Below, in pieces: positions 1-6,173 of a stretch of 6,173 nt of DNA (the first letter of the stretch is position 1; each line of letters begins with the position of its first letter). Origin of the DNA: JADHOX01 sp038120515 (GTDB lineage: Bacteria; Pseudomonadota; Alphaproteobacteria; Rickettsiales; JABIRX01); contig JAYOLW010000032.1 of assembly GCA_038120515.1 (NCBI GenBank), forward strand, positions 1 to 6,173, written 5' to 3'. A model generated the notes under the pieces. That model did no database searches. It worked only from the letters and a program-made list of their open reading frames with translations, and was not told the origin of the DNA. A program made the position numbers and the translations under genes.

Positions 1-453
1 AAGAGGTTTTTCACCCATTCGATCCCTAGCTAAAATTAGAAAACGAGATTGCTTATCCCATACTGCAATTGAAAACATACCCACTAATTTTTTAAAAGTA
101 TCTTCGATACCCCAAATTTCGAAAGCAGCCAATATGGTTTCTGTATCTGAATGTCCGACCCAAGGTCGATTTAACCCAATAGTTTCAAGATCTTCTCTAA
201 TACTAGTATGATTATAAATTTCTCCATTAAAAACTAAAACATATTGACCGGATGGTGACAACATTGGTTGACTCCCCGATTTTGATAAATCAACTATTGA
301 TAATCGTTGGTGTCCAAAAAAGATGCCGTTATGTAAATCATACCAAAAGCCGGAATCATCTGGACCACGATGAACAATTGCAGAACACATTCGATAAATA
401 TCATGGCGATGATTAGACGGAGTAGTTGAATAAAACCCGGCTATGCCACACAT
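1..453 (-). CDS. asnB: Asparagine synthase (glutamine-hydrolysing) family amidotransferase, N-terminal part, cut by the window edge
   Basis: The first 151 codons are visible, reading from ATG at 453 to the left edge. The protein starts MCGIAGFYS, so Cys2 becomes the N-terminal nucleophile of a class II (Ntn) glutamine amidotransferase domain. Other hallmarks follow in order: HRGPDD (residues 28-33), GHQRLSIVDLS (47-57), FNGEIYN (75-81, glutamine binding), SDTE (102-105) and ARDRMGEKPL (142-151). The family releases ammonia from glutamine and passes it to a C-terminal synthetase domain that adenylates a carboxylate; that domain lies outside the window. In polysaccharide loci, homologues usually amidate a uronic acid residue rather than make free asparagine; this role is inferred from context. 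There is no Shine-Dalgarno sequence before the ATG. The start overlaps the wzy stop (TAATG), so coupled translation is likely. No damage is visible in this part. Confidence 0.95.
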   Translation of the reverse strand, partial: MCGIAGFYSTTPSNHRHDIYRMCSAIVHRGPDDSGFWYDLHNGIFFGHQRLSIVDLSKSGSQPMLSPSGQYVLVFNGEIYNHTSIREDLETIGLNRPWVGHSDTETILAAFEIWGIEDTFKKLVGMFSIAVWDKQSRFLILARDRMGEKPL

Positions 454-455
454 TA
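451..455 (-). promoter_or_regulatory. TAATG stop/start overlap coupling wzy to asnB
   Basis: On the minus strand the TAA stop of the polymerase (455-453) shares its last base with the ATG of asnB (453-451). The bases just upstream (CCCCTCTTGCAA) contain no purine-rich ribosome-binding site. Initiation of asnB therefore probably depends on ribosomes finishing wzy. The overlap is seen directly; the coupling is inferred. Confidence 0.7.
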
Positions 456-1697
456 TTGCAAGAGGGGTGAAATTGAAAATCTTTTTAAATTAGTCTTAGA
501 AATAGACCACTTTATTCTGTGAGAATTAAGATATAAAATAGATTGAAGTAAAAATAGAATAAAATAAAAGTTAATTAGATGGGGTGATTTCAGTGAATAC
601 AGGGATATTGAAATTAATAAACATGAATAATATTTATACTTAGTATATTTAGATAATTGAAAAGCATAAAAAAGAAAAACGGAAGAGATGATAATCCAAA
701 AAGAAAAACCTATGAGACCATATTTTTCAATGATCGAAAATGCACCATAGCTTCGAATTGATTCATTCACATAATGCGAAGTATCAATACCAAAAAAGGA
801 CAAGGAACTCCGACCAAAAATATTTAAATTCTGGGTGTAATAAATAATTTCATTCGACTTCTGAGTAATTATTGAACCAAGTAATAAGGAAAATGGTTGG
901 ATAAATAAATATATTAATGGAAACAATAAAAGAAATAAAAGAAGCATCCTAGTAGTTAATTTAAATATGCAGTAGAAGATGAAGAAAGAAGCAGTGAGGC
1001 AAATTATACAATATACAGAAAAACTTAGAATAATTGAAATTCCTATTATAAAAGTGCAAACTAGATATACTCTGCTGATGGAAGAGGAAAAATGTAGAGA
1101 CATAAAAAATAGAGGTAATAGTGTCATGCACAATATGCTAGGTTCTGTCGAGAATCCCATAAACCTGACAAAATTGTAGTTATTAATGTTATAAGACCAC
1201 TCTCCTATTAATAGAAAAAGATATGGAGAGTAAAAGATTTCTCCCCATTCGGAACGATGAAAAGCATCATTATTTGATTCAAAAATCCGTAATTCATTTA
1301 TATTCCATTTGAAGTGTTCTCCAATGCTAATAGTAATAAAGTGGAAAACTAAAGCGAACAACAGGTATAATGAGTAAAACGCAGTCAATAATTGAAATAC
1401 CTTAGAAAAGTTAAGTTTTGAACTAAATACCAAAAGTAAAATAAACACATATAATATATACCTTATATTGGTATATAATAGGTACTTATGAATAAATAAA
1501 TGTATAACCAAAAATACAATAAATATATATGGCAAAACATTTATTTTAACTTTTTGATTATATAATAATAACAAAAGAACTACACAGAATAATATTATTG
1601 AGTGCGAAATATTATCTCTAAATAGTATTAAATCAAATGGGATAAAAAGACCTCTCATTGAAATAACAATGATGGATGCTGCTAAGATATGATGCAT
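453..1697 (-). CDS. wzy: Wzy-like O-antigen/polysaccharide polymerase, polytopic membrane protein
   Basis: This 414-residue protein is almost entirely hydrophobic. It has roughly ten to twelve membrane segments, for example about residues 30-46, 54-70, 78-93, 100-124, 186-202, 208-245 (two), 250-268, 325-345 and 355-390. Two more polar stretches lie at about 125-156 and 275-320. Length and layout fit Wzy polymerases, which join undecaprenyl-diphosphate-linked repeat units at the periplasmic face of the inner membrane. Two local signatures support this: RFMGFSTEPS (178-187), resembling the R-x-x-G-x-x-x-EPS stretch of many Wzy and O-antigen ligase proteins, and EKYGLIGF (324-331), similar to the late 'E(F/Y)GLIGF' segment. 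Wzy sequences diverge strongly, so the call rests on topology, motifs and neighbours. An O-antigen ligase is the main alternative. ATG at 1697 is the only canonical start after an upstream in-frame TAA. It lies 18 bases past the stop of a decayed asnB copy and ends in a TAATG overlap with the next gene. Confidence 0.8.
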   Translation of the reverse strand: MHHILAASIIVISMRGLFIPFDLILFRDNISHSIILFCVVLLLLLYNQKVKINVLPYIFIVFLVIHLFIHKYLLYTNIRYILYVFILLLVFSSKLNFSKVFQLLTAFYSLYLLFALVFHFITISIGEHFKWNINELRIFESNNDAFHRSEWGEIFYSPYLFLLIGEWSYNINNYNFVRFMGFSTEPSILCMTLLPLFFMSLHFSSSISRVYLVCTFIIGISIILSFSVYCIICLTASFFIFYCIFKLTTRMLLLFLLLFPLIYLFIQPFSLLLGSIITQKSNEIIYYTQNLNIFGRSSLSFFGIDTSHYVNESIRSYGAFSIIEKYGLIGFSFWIIISSVFLFYAFQLSKYTKYKYYSCLLISISLYSLKSPHLINFYFILFLLQSILYLNSHRIKWSISKTNLKRFSISPLLQ

Positions 1698-1715
1698 CTG
1701 TTTATGAACTTTATA

Positions 1716-1910
1716 TTATATTGAATTTTTAGCGGTTAAGTTTTCCAACCAAACTATGAACATCAAAACGGACCACAATGCATTTGTATGATTTTCACCT
1801 CAAAAATGCTTTTCCCAAACTTCTGTTCTCGTACTCTCATTTAAATAACTATAATTTTTCGACCCAGAATTAGTTAACACATCCTCTACCCAATGTGGTT
1901 GATAAAAAAA
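1716..1910 (-). pseudogene. Decayed C-terminus of an asparagine synthase (AsnB-type) gene with an in-frame TGA
   Basis: No intact gene lies here, but one minus-strand frame (1910 to 1716) reads as the extreme C-terminus of a glutamine-dependent asparagine synthase. It gives HWVEDVL (1895-1875), then TEVWEKHF, then a TGA at 1802-1800. The same frame continues with GENHTNALWSVLMFIVWLEN (1799-1740) and a terminal TAA at 1718-1716. Family members end with a pattern like W-A-E-D-L-L ... VWEEHLSGxxNHxxxLWSVLMFxxWLE. The TGA sits where the Ser of 'HLSG' is expected, one base away from TCA. The match fades upstream of about 1905, where the frame meets TAA (1913-1911). The rest of the synthetase domain and the whole glutaminase domain are absent. 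This is therefore a 5'-truncated, nonsense-carrying remnant, distinct from the asnB beginning at 453. Family identification is by eye from well-known motifs. Confidence 0.82.
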
Positions 1911-2125
1911 TTATTAAAAATACAAATATAATTAACATAAAAGATGATTTTCCTTAGTTGTTTAGAAATATAAATATAAATAGCATATGAGTATTAATAT
2001 AATATAGCCTCAAAATAGTATTATGAAAATCGAATAATATTAACTGTAAAAGTGTAACTAACAAGTACAAAACTAGTGTAAGATAGAAACTGCAAAGTCT
2101 GTTATCTTTTAAAAATTCTTTAATG
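1911..2125. other. AT-rich gap without an intact gene; possible decayed membrane-protein fragment
   Basis: Between the GT2 stop and the asnB remnant I see no complete gene on either strand. On the minus strand the frame from 2127 to 1954 stays open for 57 codons up to a TAA (1956-1954). It reads NIKEFLKDNRLCSF, then a strongly hydrophobic stretch (YLTLVLYLLVTLLQLILF). It has no ATG near its beginning; the codon before KEFLK is ATT. It could be the debris of a polytopic glycan-locus protein. However, AT-rich DNA easily gives hydrophobic frames, so no gene is called. No terminator hairpin with a T-tract for the minus strand is evident. Confidence 0.4.
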
Positions 2126-2995
2126 TTAAAAATATTTATTGTAAGTTTTGTTTAAGGTTTGCTTTGGTTTAAATATAAAAGATATTATCATAAAATAGAA
2201 AGATATTAAATAATTTTTCTGGTGAAAGTGAGCTTTAGCTAGTGACAGTCTCATCCAGTTTGGCAAGCTTACCAGTTTGTATCGTTTATTTCGTAAATGA
2301 AGATTTATAAGTTCATCTATAAAGATTAAAGTTTTGCGTGCACTGCTTATATTATCAATTCCAAAACTATAATAACCTAAGGTTGATTTAATTCTATAAA
2401 ATTTGATATTTAGCTTTGCTAACCTAAGCCATGCATCATAGTCCTCCGTAGCTATTAATTTTAAGTTTTCAGAAAAGCCATCGATTTCTAGTAGTAAGCT
2501 TCTTTTTGTAACTACACTAGAAGTAACAATTCCATTACCATTATATAGGAGGTCTAGATAAATTGGTAATTTTAAATCTCTAGTTTCCATAAATGATGTT
2601 TTCTTTGATCTACTAATATCGGAAATGGCCATTAAGTCATGATAAACAAAATCATTAAAATTCTCTAAATATTCAACAGAAATTCTAAGTTTATCTGGTA
2701 ACCACCAGTCATCTGCATCTAAAAAAGCAATATACTTGCTAGTAGAAGCATTGATGCCAATATTTCTTGCTCTTGCAGGCCCTCCAAAATTTTCACAATA
2801 TAACCAGTTTATATTTAATATATTTTTATAAGATCCTACAACTAATCGAGTCTCATCAGTCGAGCCGTCATCGCAAACAAAGACATCAAAGTTCTTAAAT
2901 GTTTGATTCACTAAAGATCCAATACTACGATGTAAAAGGTGAGCCCGATTAAAAGTAGGTATTACTACACTTACTAAGTAATTATTATTTATTAT
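2126..2995 (-). CDS. Family 2 (GT-A) glycosyltransferase lacking a canonical start codon
   Basis: The frame encodes a GT2-type transferase that would move a sugar from a nucleotide donor to the lipid-linked repeat unit at the cytoplasmic membrane face. Counting from ATA at 2995 (289 codons), the motifs are SVVIPTFNRA (residues 9-18, first beta strand and nucleotide site), CDDGSTDET (41-49), GGPARARNIGIN (71-82), FLDADDWWLPDKL (91-103, DXD-type metal site) and ATEDYDAWLRLA (182-193, with the usual ED of the catalytic base). A hydrophobic tail near residues 263-275 may attach it to the membrane. The oddity is the start. The only ATG, GTG or TTG before the DDGS motif is GTG at 2911, which would drop the first beta strand and its PTFNRA loop. 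Further upstream the frame has ATA ATA AAT AAT AAT TAC and then a TAA, overlapping the previous gene's stop as TAATA. The gene either starts at ATA by coupling, uses the truncated GTG start, or is a recent pseudogene. The fold assignment is secure; activity is uncertain. Confidence 0.85.
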   Translation of the reverse strand: MINNNYLVSVVIPTFNRAHLLHRSIGSLVNQTFKNFDVFVCDDGSTDETRLVVGSYKNILNINWLYCENFGGPARARNIGINASTSKYIAFLDADDWWLPDKLRISVEYLENFNDFVYHDLMAISDISRSKKTSFMETRDLKLPIYLDLLYNGNGIVTSSVVTKRSLLLEIDGFSENLKLIATEDYDAWLRLAKLNIKFYRIKSTLGYYSFGIDNISSARKTLIFIDELINLHLRNKRYKLVSLPNWMRLSLAKAHFHQKNYLISFYFMIISFIFKPKQTLNKTYNKYF

Positions 2996-2997
2996 TA
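2990..2997 (-). promoter_or_regulatory. TAATAATA junction: stop of the GT-B gene overlapping a putative ATA start
   Basis: The TAA stop of the upstream gene (2997-2995) shares its last base with an ATA codon (2995-2993) in the GT2 frame, followed by a second ATA (2992-2990). The geometry is the same as the TAATG overlap at 451-455, but with A in place of G. No purine-rich ribosome-binding site is visible upstream. This could be a mutated ATG or a coupled non-AUG start. Confidence 0.5.
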
Positions 2998-4704
2998 ATT
3001 AAGTATATTTGCTATAAATTTATGAACAGCAACTCGATCTACCTTACTAAAGCAGTCGTACAACACATCATCTTTGTTGGCACTATTAAAAACTTTCTTT
3101 ATAGAGAAGTTTTCAATTTGATTTTTCAAATCATTACATGAATAAACAACTTTACATTTATTAATGTATTTATGAGGAATTGGATTTGATGTAATGCCAG
3201 TACGACTGCCAATTATCATAATATCTAAACCATATACCAAAGCTTCTACGCAAGCAGAGGAAGTAGATCCTACAAGCAAATTACATCTTCTAACATTAAA
3301 ATAAAAACTTTGGTCACTTATTACAATATTTGTAAAGTTTTTTTGTAAATCATTTCTAATGTTATCAGTACTTACAGCGGGATGTAAATTTACAATTATT
3401 TCATATGTATTTGGCTCAGCAGTTTTCTCAACTGCATTATACAACATTTTTAAGTTTTCCAAAGATGTATTTAAGCATATTGAGAATGGAATTAATATTT
3501 TAATTTTATTTTTTTCAATAGGTGGCTCCCAAGGTTTGTATAGATGCTGGAAACGGAATGCTGGAGCAACAATTGTTTGAATGTTATAATGTGTTTTTGG
3601 AGTTTCTAATAAACAATCACCCGTAACAGCAATCAAATGAGGTGTTAATAGATGATCGTCTTCATATTTAGTTGGAGCTAAATAAAAGTTATAAATTGGA
3701 CAAATAACAAAACCTTGGTAAGCGCACACTTTAACATCAGGAAAATGTTTTCTTAAACCAAGAATCATACCTCGATCAATCACTTGATTTTCATACCATT
3801 CTATAAAACCCTCAATTGAAATATTTCTATATTTTAATCGTTTAATAAAATTATAATTAATACCAGAAATTAATTTCGATATACTAAATCTGTTAAATAT
3901 TATTTCATCTTTAATAAAATCATAAATATTATAATTTTTTACTTTTAAATTTACATTTCTTAAATTTATCTTTCCTAAAGGTAAAATAATTAAATTCAAC
4001 CAATCTTTGACACTGAGAAAGGGTTCTTTCGGTAGAAAATTCTTTTGTTTCAATAATTTAAGATAACTTGGTAAAAAACCTTTACCCATTAATAAAGTAG
4101 GTACATATAGAATTTCAGAATCAATTTTGCTACCAGCGTGTTCAATTAAATTAGGAAAGTATCTGTCATTATAAACTCCATCATTAATGGTTCCTTGACC
4201 ATCACTTCCACTGTAAACAAATGTATCAATAAGAAATAATTCTTTGCCTCTAATCAAATTCAGTCTATGGAATGAAGAAAGGGCCCATTTACAGAGTATA
4301 ATAGCTACATATTTTGCATATCTATAAAGTATGATATTTAATATGCTTATTCTACTTTTTTTATTACCAACAAAAACAACATTTAAAGACTCTTTTTTAA
4401 AATTTTTTAAAATAAATCTATATAGACAAAAATCATCAACATGAACTTCTAAAATTTTGTTTTGCGATGAAATGATTTCTAATAAACGAATCTTACAAAG
4501 CCTTTCAAATAAATGGCTCTGGTGTGGGTTTCTCGATGCAAGTGAAGAAAAATACCAATTATAATTGTTATTATTCTTCTCATAAATATTACCGATAATT
4601 CGGTTAAATACATCTTGAATATCTGGAACAATTTTGTTGTAGAGCTTACTCTGCTCTACTGTCAGAGACCTAAAGTCAAGATTTGCTAATTTTTGCAAGC
4701 CCAA
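2995..4704 (-). CDS. Large probable GT-B-fold glycosyltransferase / surface carbohydrate biosynthesis protein
   Basis: This 569-residue, mostly soluble protein has a C-terminal half that looks like a GT-B nucleotide-sugar-binding domain. It contains IIVNLHP (436-442) and LLVGSTSSACVEALVYGLD (476-494). An 'HP' followed by an 'SS' motif occurs in bacterial sialyl- and Kdo-transferases and in teichoic-acid polymerases, where they contact the nucleotide. The middle carries IEWYENQVIDRG (301-312) and FPDVKVCAYQGF (321-332), which recall uncharacterised O-antigen-locus proteins; a TIGR04326-like family is my recollection, not a search result. A hydrophobic stretch at about 119-142 could be a membrane-association helix. 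The chosen start is TTG at 4704. It directly follows an in-frame TGA, and AGAGAGA (4713-4719) lies about 9 bases upstream. The next possible in-frame start is another TTG two codons on, and the first ATG comes only at residue 206. It overlaps the epimerase end by 19 bases, so coupled expression is likely. Donor and acceptor are unknown. Confidence 0.7.
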   Translation of the reverse strand: MGLQKLANLDFRSLTVEQSKLYNKIVPDIQDVFNRIIGNIYEKNNNNYNWYFSSLASRNPHQSHLFERLCKIRLLEIISSQNKILEVHVDDFCLYRFILKNFKKESLNVVFVGNKKSRISILNIILYRYAKYVAIILCKWALSSFHRLNLIRGKELFLIDTFVYSGSDGQGTINDGVYNDRYFPNLIEHAGSKIDSEILYVPTLLMGKGFLPSYLKLLKQKNFLPKEPFLSVKDWLNLIILPLGKINLRNVNLKVKNYNIYDFIKDEIIFNRFSISKLISGINYNFIKRLKYRNISIEGFIEWYENQVIDRGMILGLRKHFPDVKVCAYQGFVICPIYNFYLAPTKYEDDHLLTPHLIAVTGDCLLETPKTHYNIQTIVAPAFRFQHLYKPWEPPIEKNKIKILIPFSICLNTSLENLKMLYNAVEKTAEPNTYEIIVNLHPAVSTDNIRNDLQKNFTNIVISDQSFYFNVRRCNLLVGSTSSACVEALVYGLDIMIIGSRTGITSNPIPHKYINKCKVVYSCNDLKNQIENFSIKKVFNSANKDDVLYDCFSKVDRVAVHKFIANILN

Positions 4705-5606
4705 TCAAACATTCTCTCTATGCCTTCGTCAAATCGAACATTAGCTTTCCATGAGAGTTCCTTTTCAGCCAATGTCGAATCAGAATATATACCAAACATA
4801 TCTCCTGGAGTAGATTCTACATACTCGATTTCAAGGCTACGATTGAAAAGGTTATTTATTTTATCAATAATATTATTAACTGAATATTTTTGCCCACTTC
4901 CTATATTGTAGCAATTAAATTCATTTTTCTGCATTAAAAGAGCTTTATAAAAGGCATCAACAACATCATCTATATTCACTAAATCCCGGAACCTATCTCC
5001 ACTTCCCTTTACGATAATCTTCTGGTTTTTTATTGCCTGTGCTAGGTATATACTAACCATTCCTTGGCGAAGATTTCTTAGATTTTGACCAGGGCCATAT
5101 ACATTAAATAATCTTAGTGCTGTGGTGTTTATTCCAAATTTCGAGTAAAGCCTTAGATAATGTTCACTCGCTAACTTTCCAACCGCATAAAAGGAGGTTG
5201 GATGTAAAGACATATTTTCATGAACAGGTTGTTCATCTGAATTTCCGTAAACTGACATACTCGACGCATAAATAAATTTCGAGCAACCTGTTTTGGTTGC
5301 ATAGTCAAGTAGCATCAAAGTCGATTGTGTGTTCGTTTGCAGATCATAAGTTGGATCATCGAAGCTTATTTCTCCTGAACTTTGTCCGGCAATATGGATA
5401 ATTGCATCAAATTTCTTTTTTCCGAGTTGTGCAATTACCGCAGGGTCACTGCAGTCACCAATAATAAATTCTACACCAGGGGGTATGCTCTCTTTATCAC
5501 CTGTTGATAAATTATCTATGGTTAACACTTTATGATCATCATTTAGTAGCTTATTAGCCAATGATGAACCTATAAAGCCTGCAGCACCTGTAACGAGTAA
5601 ATTCAC
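4686..5606 (-). CDS. Extended-SDR NAD-dependent nucleotide-sugar epimerase/dehydratase
   Basis: This 306-residue protein, of full family length, begins MNLLVTGAAGFIGSSL, giving the Rossmann GxxGxxG at residues 7-13. Asp31 in TIDNLSTG suits NAD ribose binding. The catalytic set is present: the Ser of SSMSVYG (about Ser116), Tyr140 and Lys144 in YAVGK. RLFNVYGPG (165-173), RDLVNIDDVVDA (207-218) and TPGDM (266-270) complete the pattern of UDP-glucose 4-epimerase-like enzymes. Such enzymes act in the cytoplasm on UDP-hexoses, UDP-HexNAc or their uronates. The exact substrate cannot be read from the sequence, and dehydratase or reductase activity within the family is possible. The start is GTG at 5606, giving the standard MxxLVTG N-terminus; no strong ribosome-binding site precedes it. 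It lies 45 bases after the methyltransferase stop and overlaps the next gene by 19 bases. By eye it is less AT-rich than the polymerase and transferase genes. Confidence 0.9.
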   Translation of the reverse strand: MNLLVTGAAGFIGSSLANKLLNDDHKVLTIDNLSTGDKESIPPGVEFIIGDCSDPAVIAQLGKKKFDAIIHIAGQSSGEISFDDPTYDLQTNTQSTLMLLDYATKTGCSKFIYASSMSVYGNSDEQPVHENMSLHPTSFYAVGKLASEHYLRLYSKFGINTTALRLFNVYGPGQNLRNLRQGMVSIYLAQAIKNQKIIVKGSGDRFRDLVNIDDVVDAFYKALLMQKNEFNCYNIGSGQKYSVNNIIDKINNLFNRSLEIEYVESTPGDMFGIYSDSTLAEKELSWKANVRFDEGIERMFDWACKN

Positions 5607-5651
5607 TAAAATTATTTTAATGCAAGATTCAATCTTTTTTTTAGAATAACA

Positions 5652-6173
5652 TTACTCATTTTTATCAGCAATATATATGACATAATTCTCATCTAAGACT
5701 TCATGCTTGATACTGTACCCAATTGAATGGAACATAAAATAATAATCTGAGAGTCTGTAATAATGGTCTCCCAAAATTTTGTCGGGAGGGAAAAGTTCAT
5801 AGAAGTTAACACTAATCTTACGATGACGGATTATTTTTTTTAAAAATGCGAAAATAATCTTACTAACACTAATGTAATGCTCACCAACTAGAATAATGCG
5901 CCCTTTCGGTTTTAAAACACGATCGCATTCAAGTAGAAGATTTAGTGGTTTATCAGCGTGATGAAAAGCTTGTGAAAGGTAAATTAAATCAATACTAGCA
6001 TTTTCAAAATTAAACTCATAGAAACTACCGATATATCTATTTATTTTCTTTGATTCTCCATTGACCATTTTTACGGCATGCTCAAATAACTCATTTATTC
6101 TATGTTCTGAGATATCCACACAGTGCAGATCATTAACTTGTGGTAATTTAGAAAGCAAGGCTGACACCCAACC
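5652..6173 (-). CDS. Class I SAM-dependent methyltransferase, cut by the right edge (C-terminal 173 residues)
   Basis: The reading frame is open to the window edge, starting GWVSALLSKLPQ, so the true start lies beyond 6173 and the GTG at 6167 is internal. The leading GW probably ends the glycine-rich SAM motif (GCGxGW), which is out of view. Visible parts fit the Methyltransf_11 group: VDIS (residues 19-22 of the fragment, motif II with the acidic ribose-binding Asp), a segment with Asp62 and LSQAFHHADKP (66-76), and RVLKPKGRIILVGEHY (85-100). A more variable C-terminal part follows, with a basic stretch near 112-119 and FYELFPPDKI (124-133). Within a polysaccharide locus it may methylate a sugar of the repeat unit or cap the chain. 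The target is unknown, and the family also includes quinone and small-molecule methylases. It ends with TAA at 5654-5652. Confidence 0.85.
   Translation of the reverse strand, partial: GWVSALLSKLPQVNDLHCVDISEHRINELFEHAVKMVNGESKKINRYIGSFYEFNFENASIDLIYLSQAFHHADKPLNLLLECDRVLKPKGRIILVGEHYISVSKIIFAFLKKIIRHRKISVNFYELFPPDKILGDHYYRLSDYYFMFHSIGYSIKHEVLDENYVIYIADKNE

Noticed and set aside
979..1179. Plus-strand open frame of 66 codons
   Set aside because: It is antisense to the wzy membrane-protein gene, shows no family motif, and is best explained as a shadow frame.
1711..1725. TATAAT-like hexamer before the wzy start
   Set aside because: No acceptable -35 element lies 16-18 bases upstream, and such hexamers are common by chance in DNA this AT-rich.
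1870..1938. 22-codon hydrophobic frame (MLIIFVFLIIFLSTTLG...) preceded by AAGGA
   Set aside because: It overlaps the asnB relic in another frame, the AAGGA spacing is long, and a tiny hydrophobic frame is expected by chance in T-rich sequence.
3359..3580. Plus-strand open frame of 73 codons
   Set aside because: It is antisense to the coding frame of the GT-B protein, including the conserved NLHP region, and has no recognisable domain.
4693..4911. Plus-strand open frame of 72 codons
   Set aside because: It is antisense to the epimerase C-terminus, whose conserved residues explain the sequence.
5624..5642. AAGATT-C-AATCTT inverted repeat followed by a T-run on the plus strand
   Set aside because: The stem is short, AT-rich and leaves almost no loop. 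Its T-tract faces the plus strand, where there is no gene, so it is not a credible terminator for this operon.
5641..5652. TAATG at the methyltransferase stop opening a three-codon frame (ATG TTA TTC TAA)
   Set aside because: It resembles a coupling overlap but encodes only three residues before a stop. Chance, or a vestige, is the simpler reading.

Overview
This window is part of a bacterial surface-polysaccharide (O-antigen or capsule type) biosynthesis cluster. Every supported gene reads on the minus strand, so transcription runs from position 6173 towards position 1. The DNA is strongly AT-rich. Non-ATG starts are frequent, and genes abut or overlap, as is usual for horizontally exchanged glycan loci of Gram-negative bacteria. 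The gene set (amidotransferase, Wzy-like polymerase, GT2 and GT-B transferases, sugar epimerase, methyltransferase) fits an AT-rich proteobacterium or a similar Gram-negative. Nothing in the window fixes the genus.

In transcription order: (1) a class I SAM methyltransferase cut by the right edge (5652 to beyond 6173); (2) an extended-SDR nucleotide-sugar epimerase/dehydratase with intact cofactor and catalytic motifs (4686-5606, GTG start); (3) a 569-residue probable GT-B-fold glycosyltransferase or surface-carbohydrate protein (2995-4704, TTG start), overlapping the epimerase by 19 bases; (4) a GT2 glycosyltransferase (2126-2995) that keeps all family motifs but has no canonical start codon ahead of its essential first beta strand; (5) a 428-base stretch without an intact gene, which holds a decayed asparagine-synthase C-terminus (1716-1910) with an in-frame TGA; (6) a Wzy-like polytopic polymerase (453-1697); (7) the first 151 codons of an intact-looking glutamine-dependent asparagine synthase homologue (1-453, running off the left edge), joined to wzy by a TAATG stop/start overlap.

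As inference, the epimerase would supply a nucleotide sugar, the two transferases would assemble the lipid-linked repeat unit, and Wzy would polymerise it. The methyltransferase and the AsnB-type amidotransferase would modify the sugars; AsnB homologues in such loci typically convert a uronic acid to its uronamide.

The most notable points are the asnB remnant immediately upstream of wzy while another asnB lies immediately downstream, so that wzy is flanked by asnB sequence, and the GT2 gene whose start appears to be ATA. Both suggest a locus that has been recombined recently. I found no RNA gene, CRISPR array, insertion sequence or convincing terminator.
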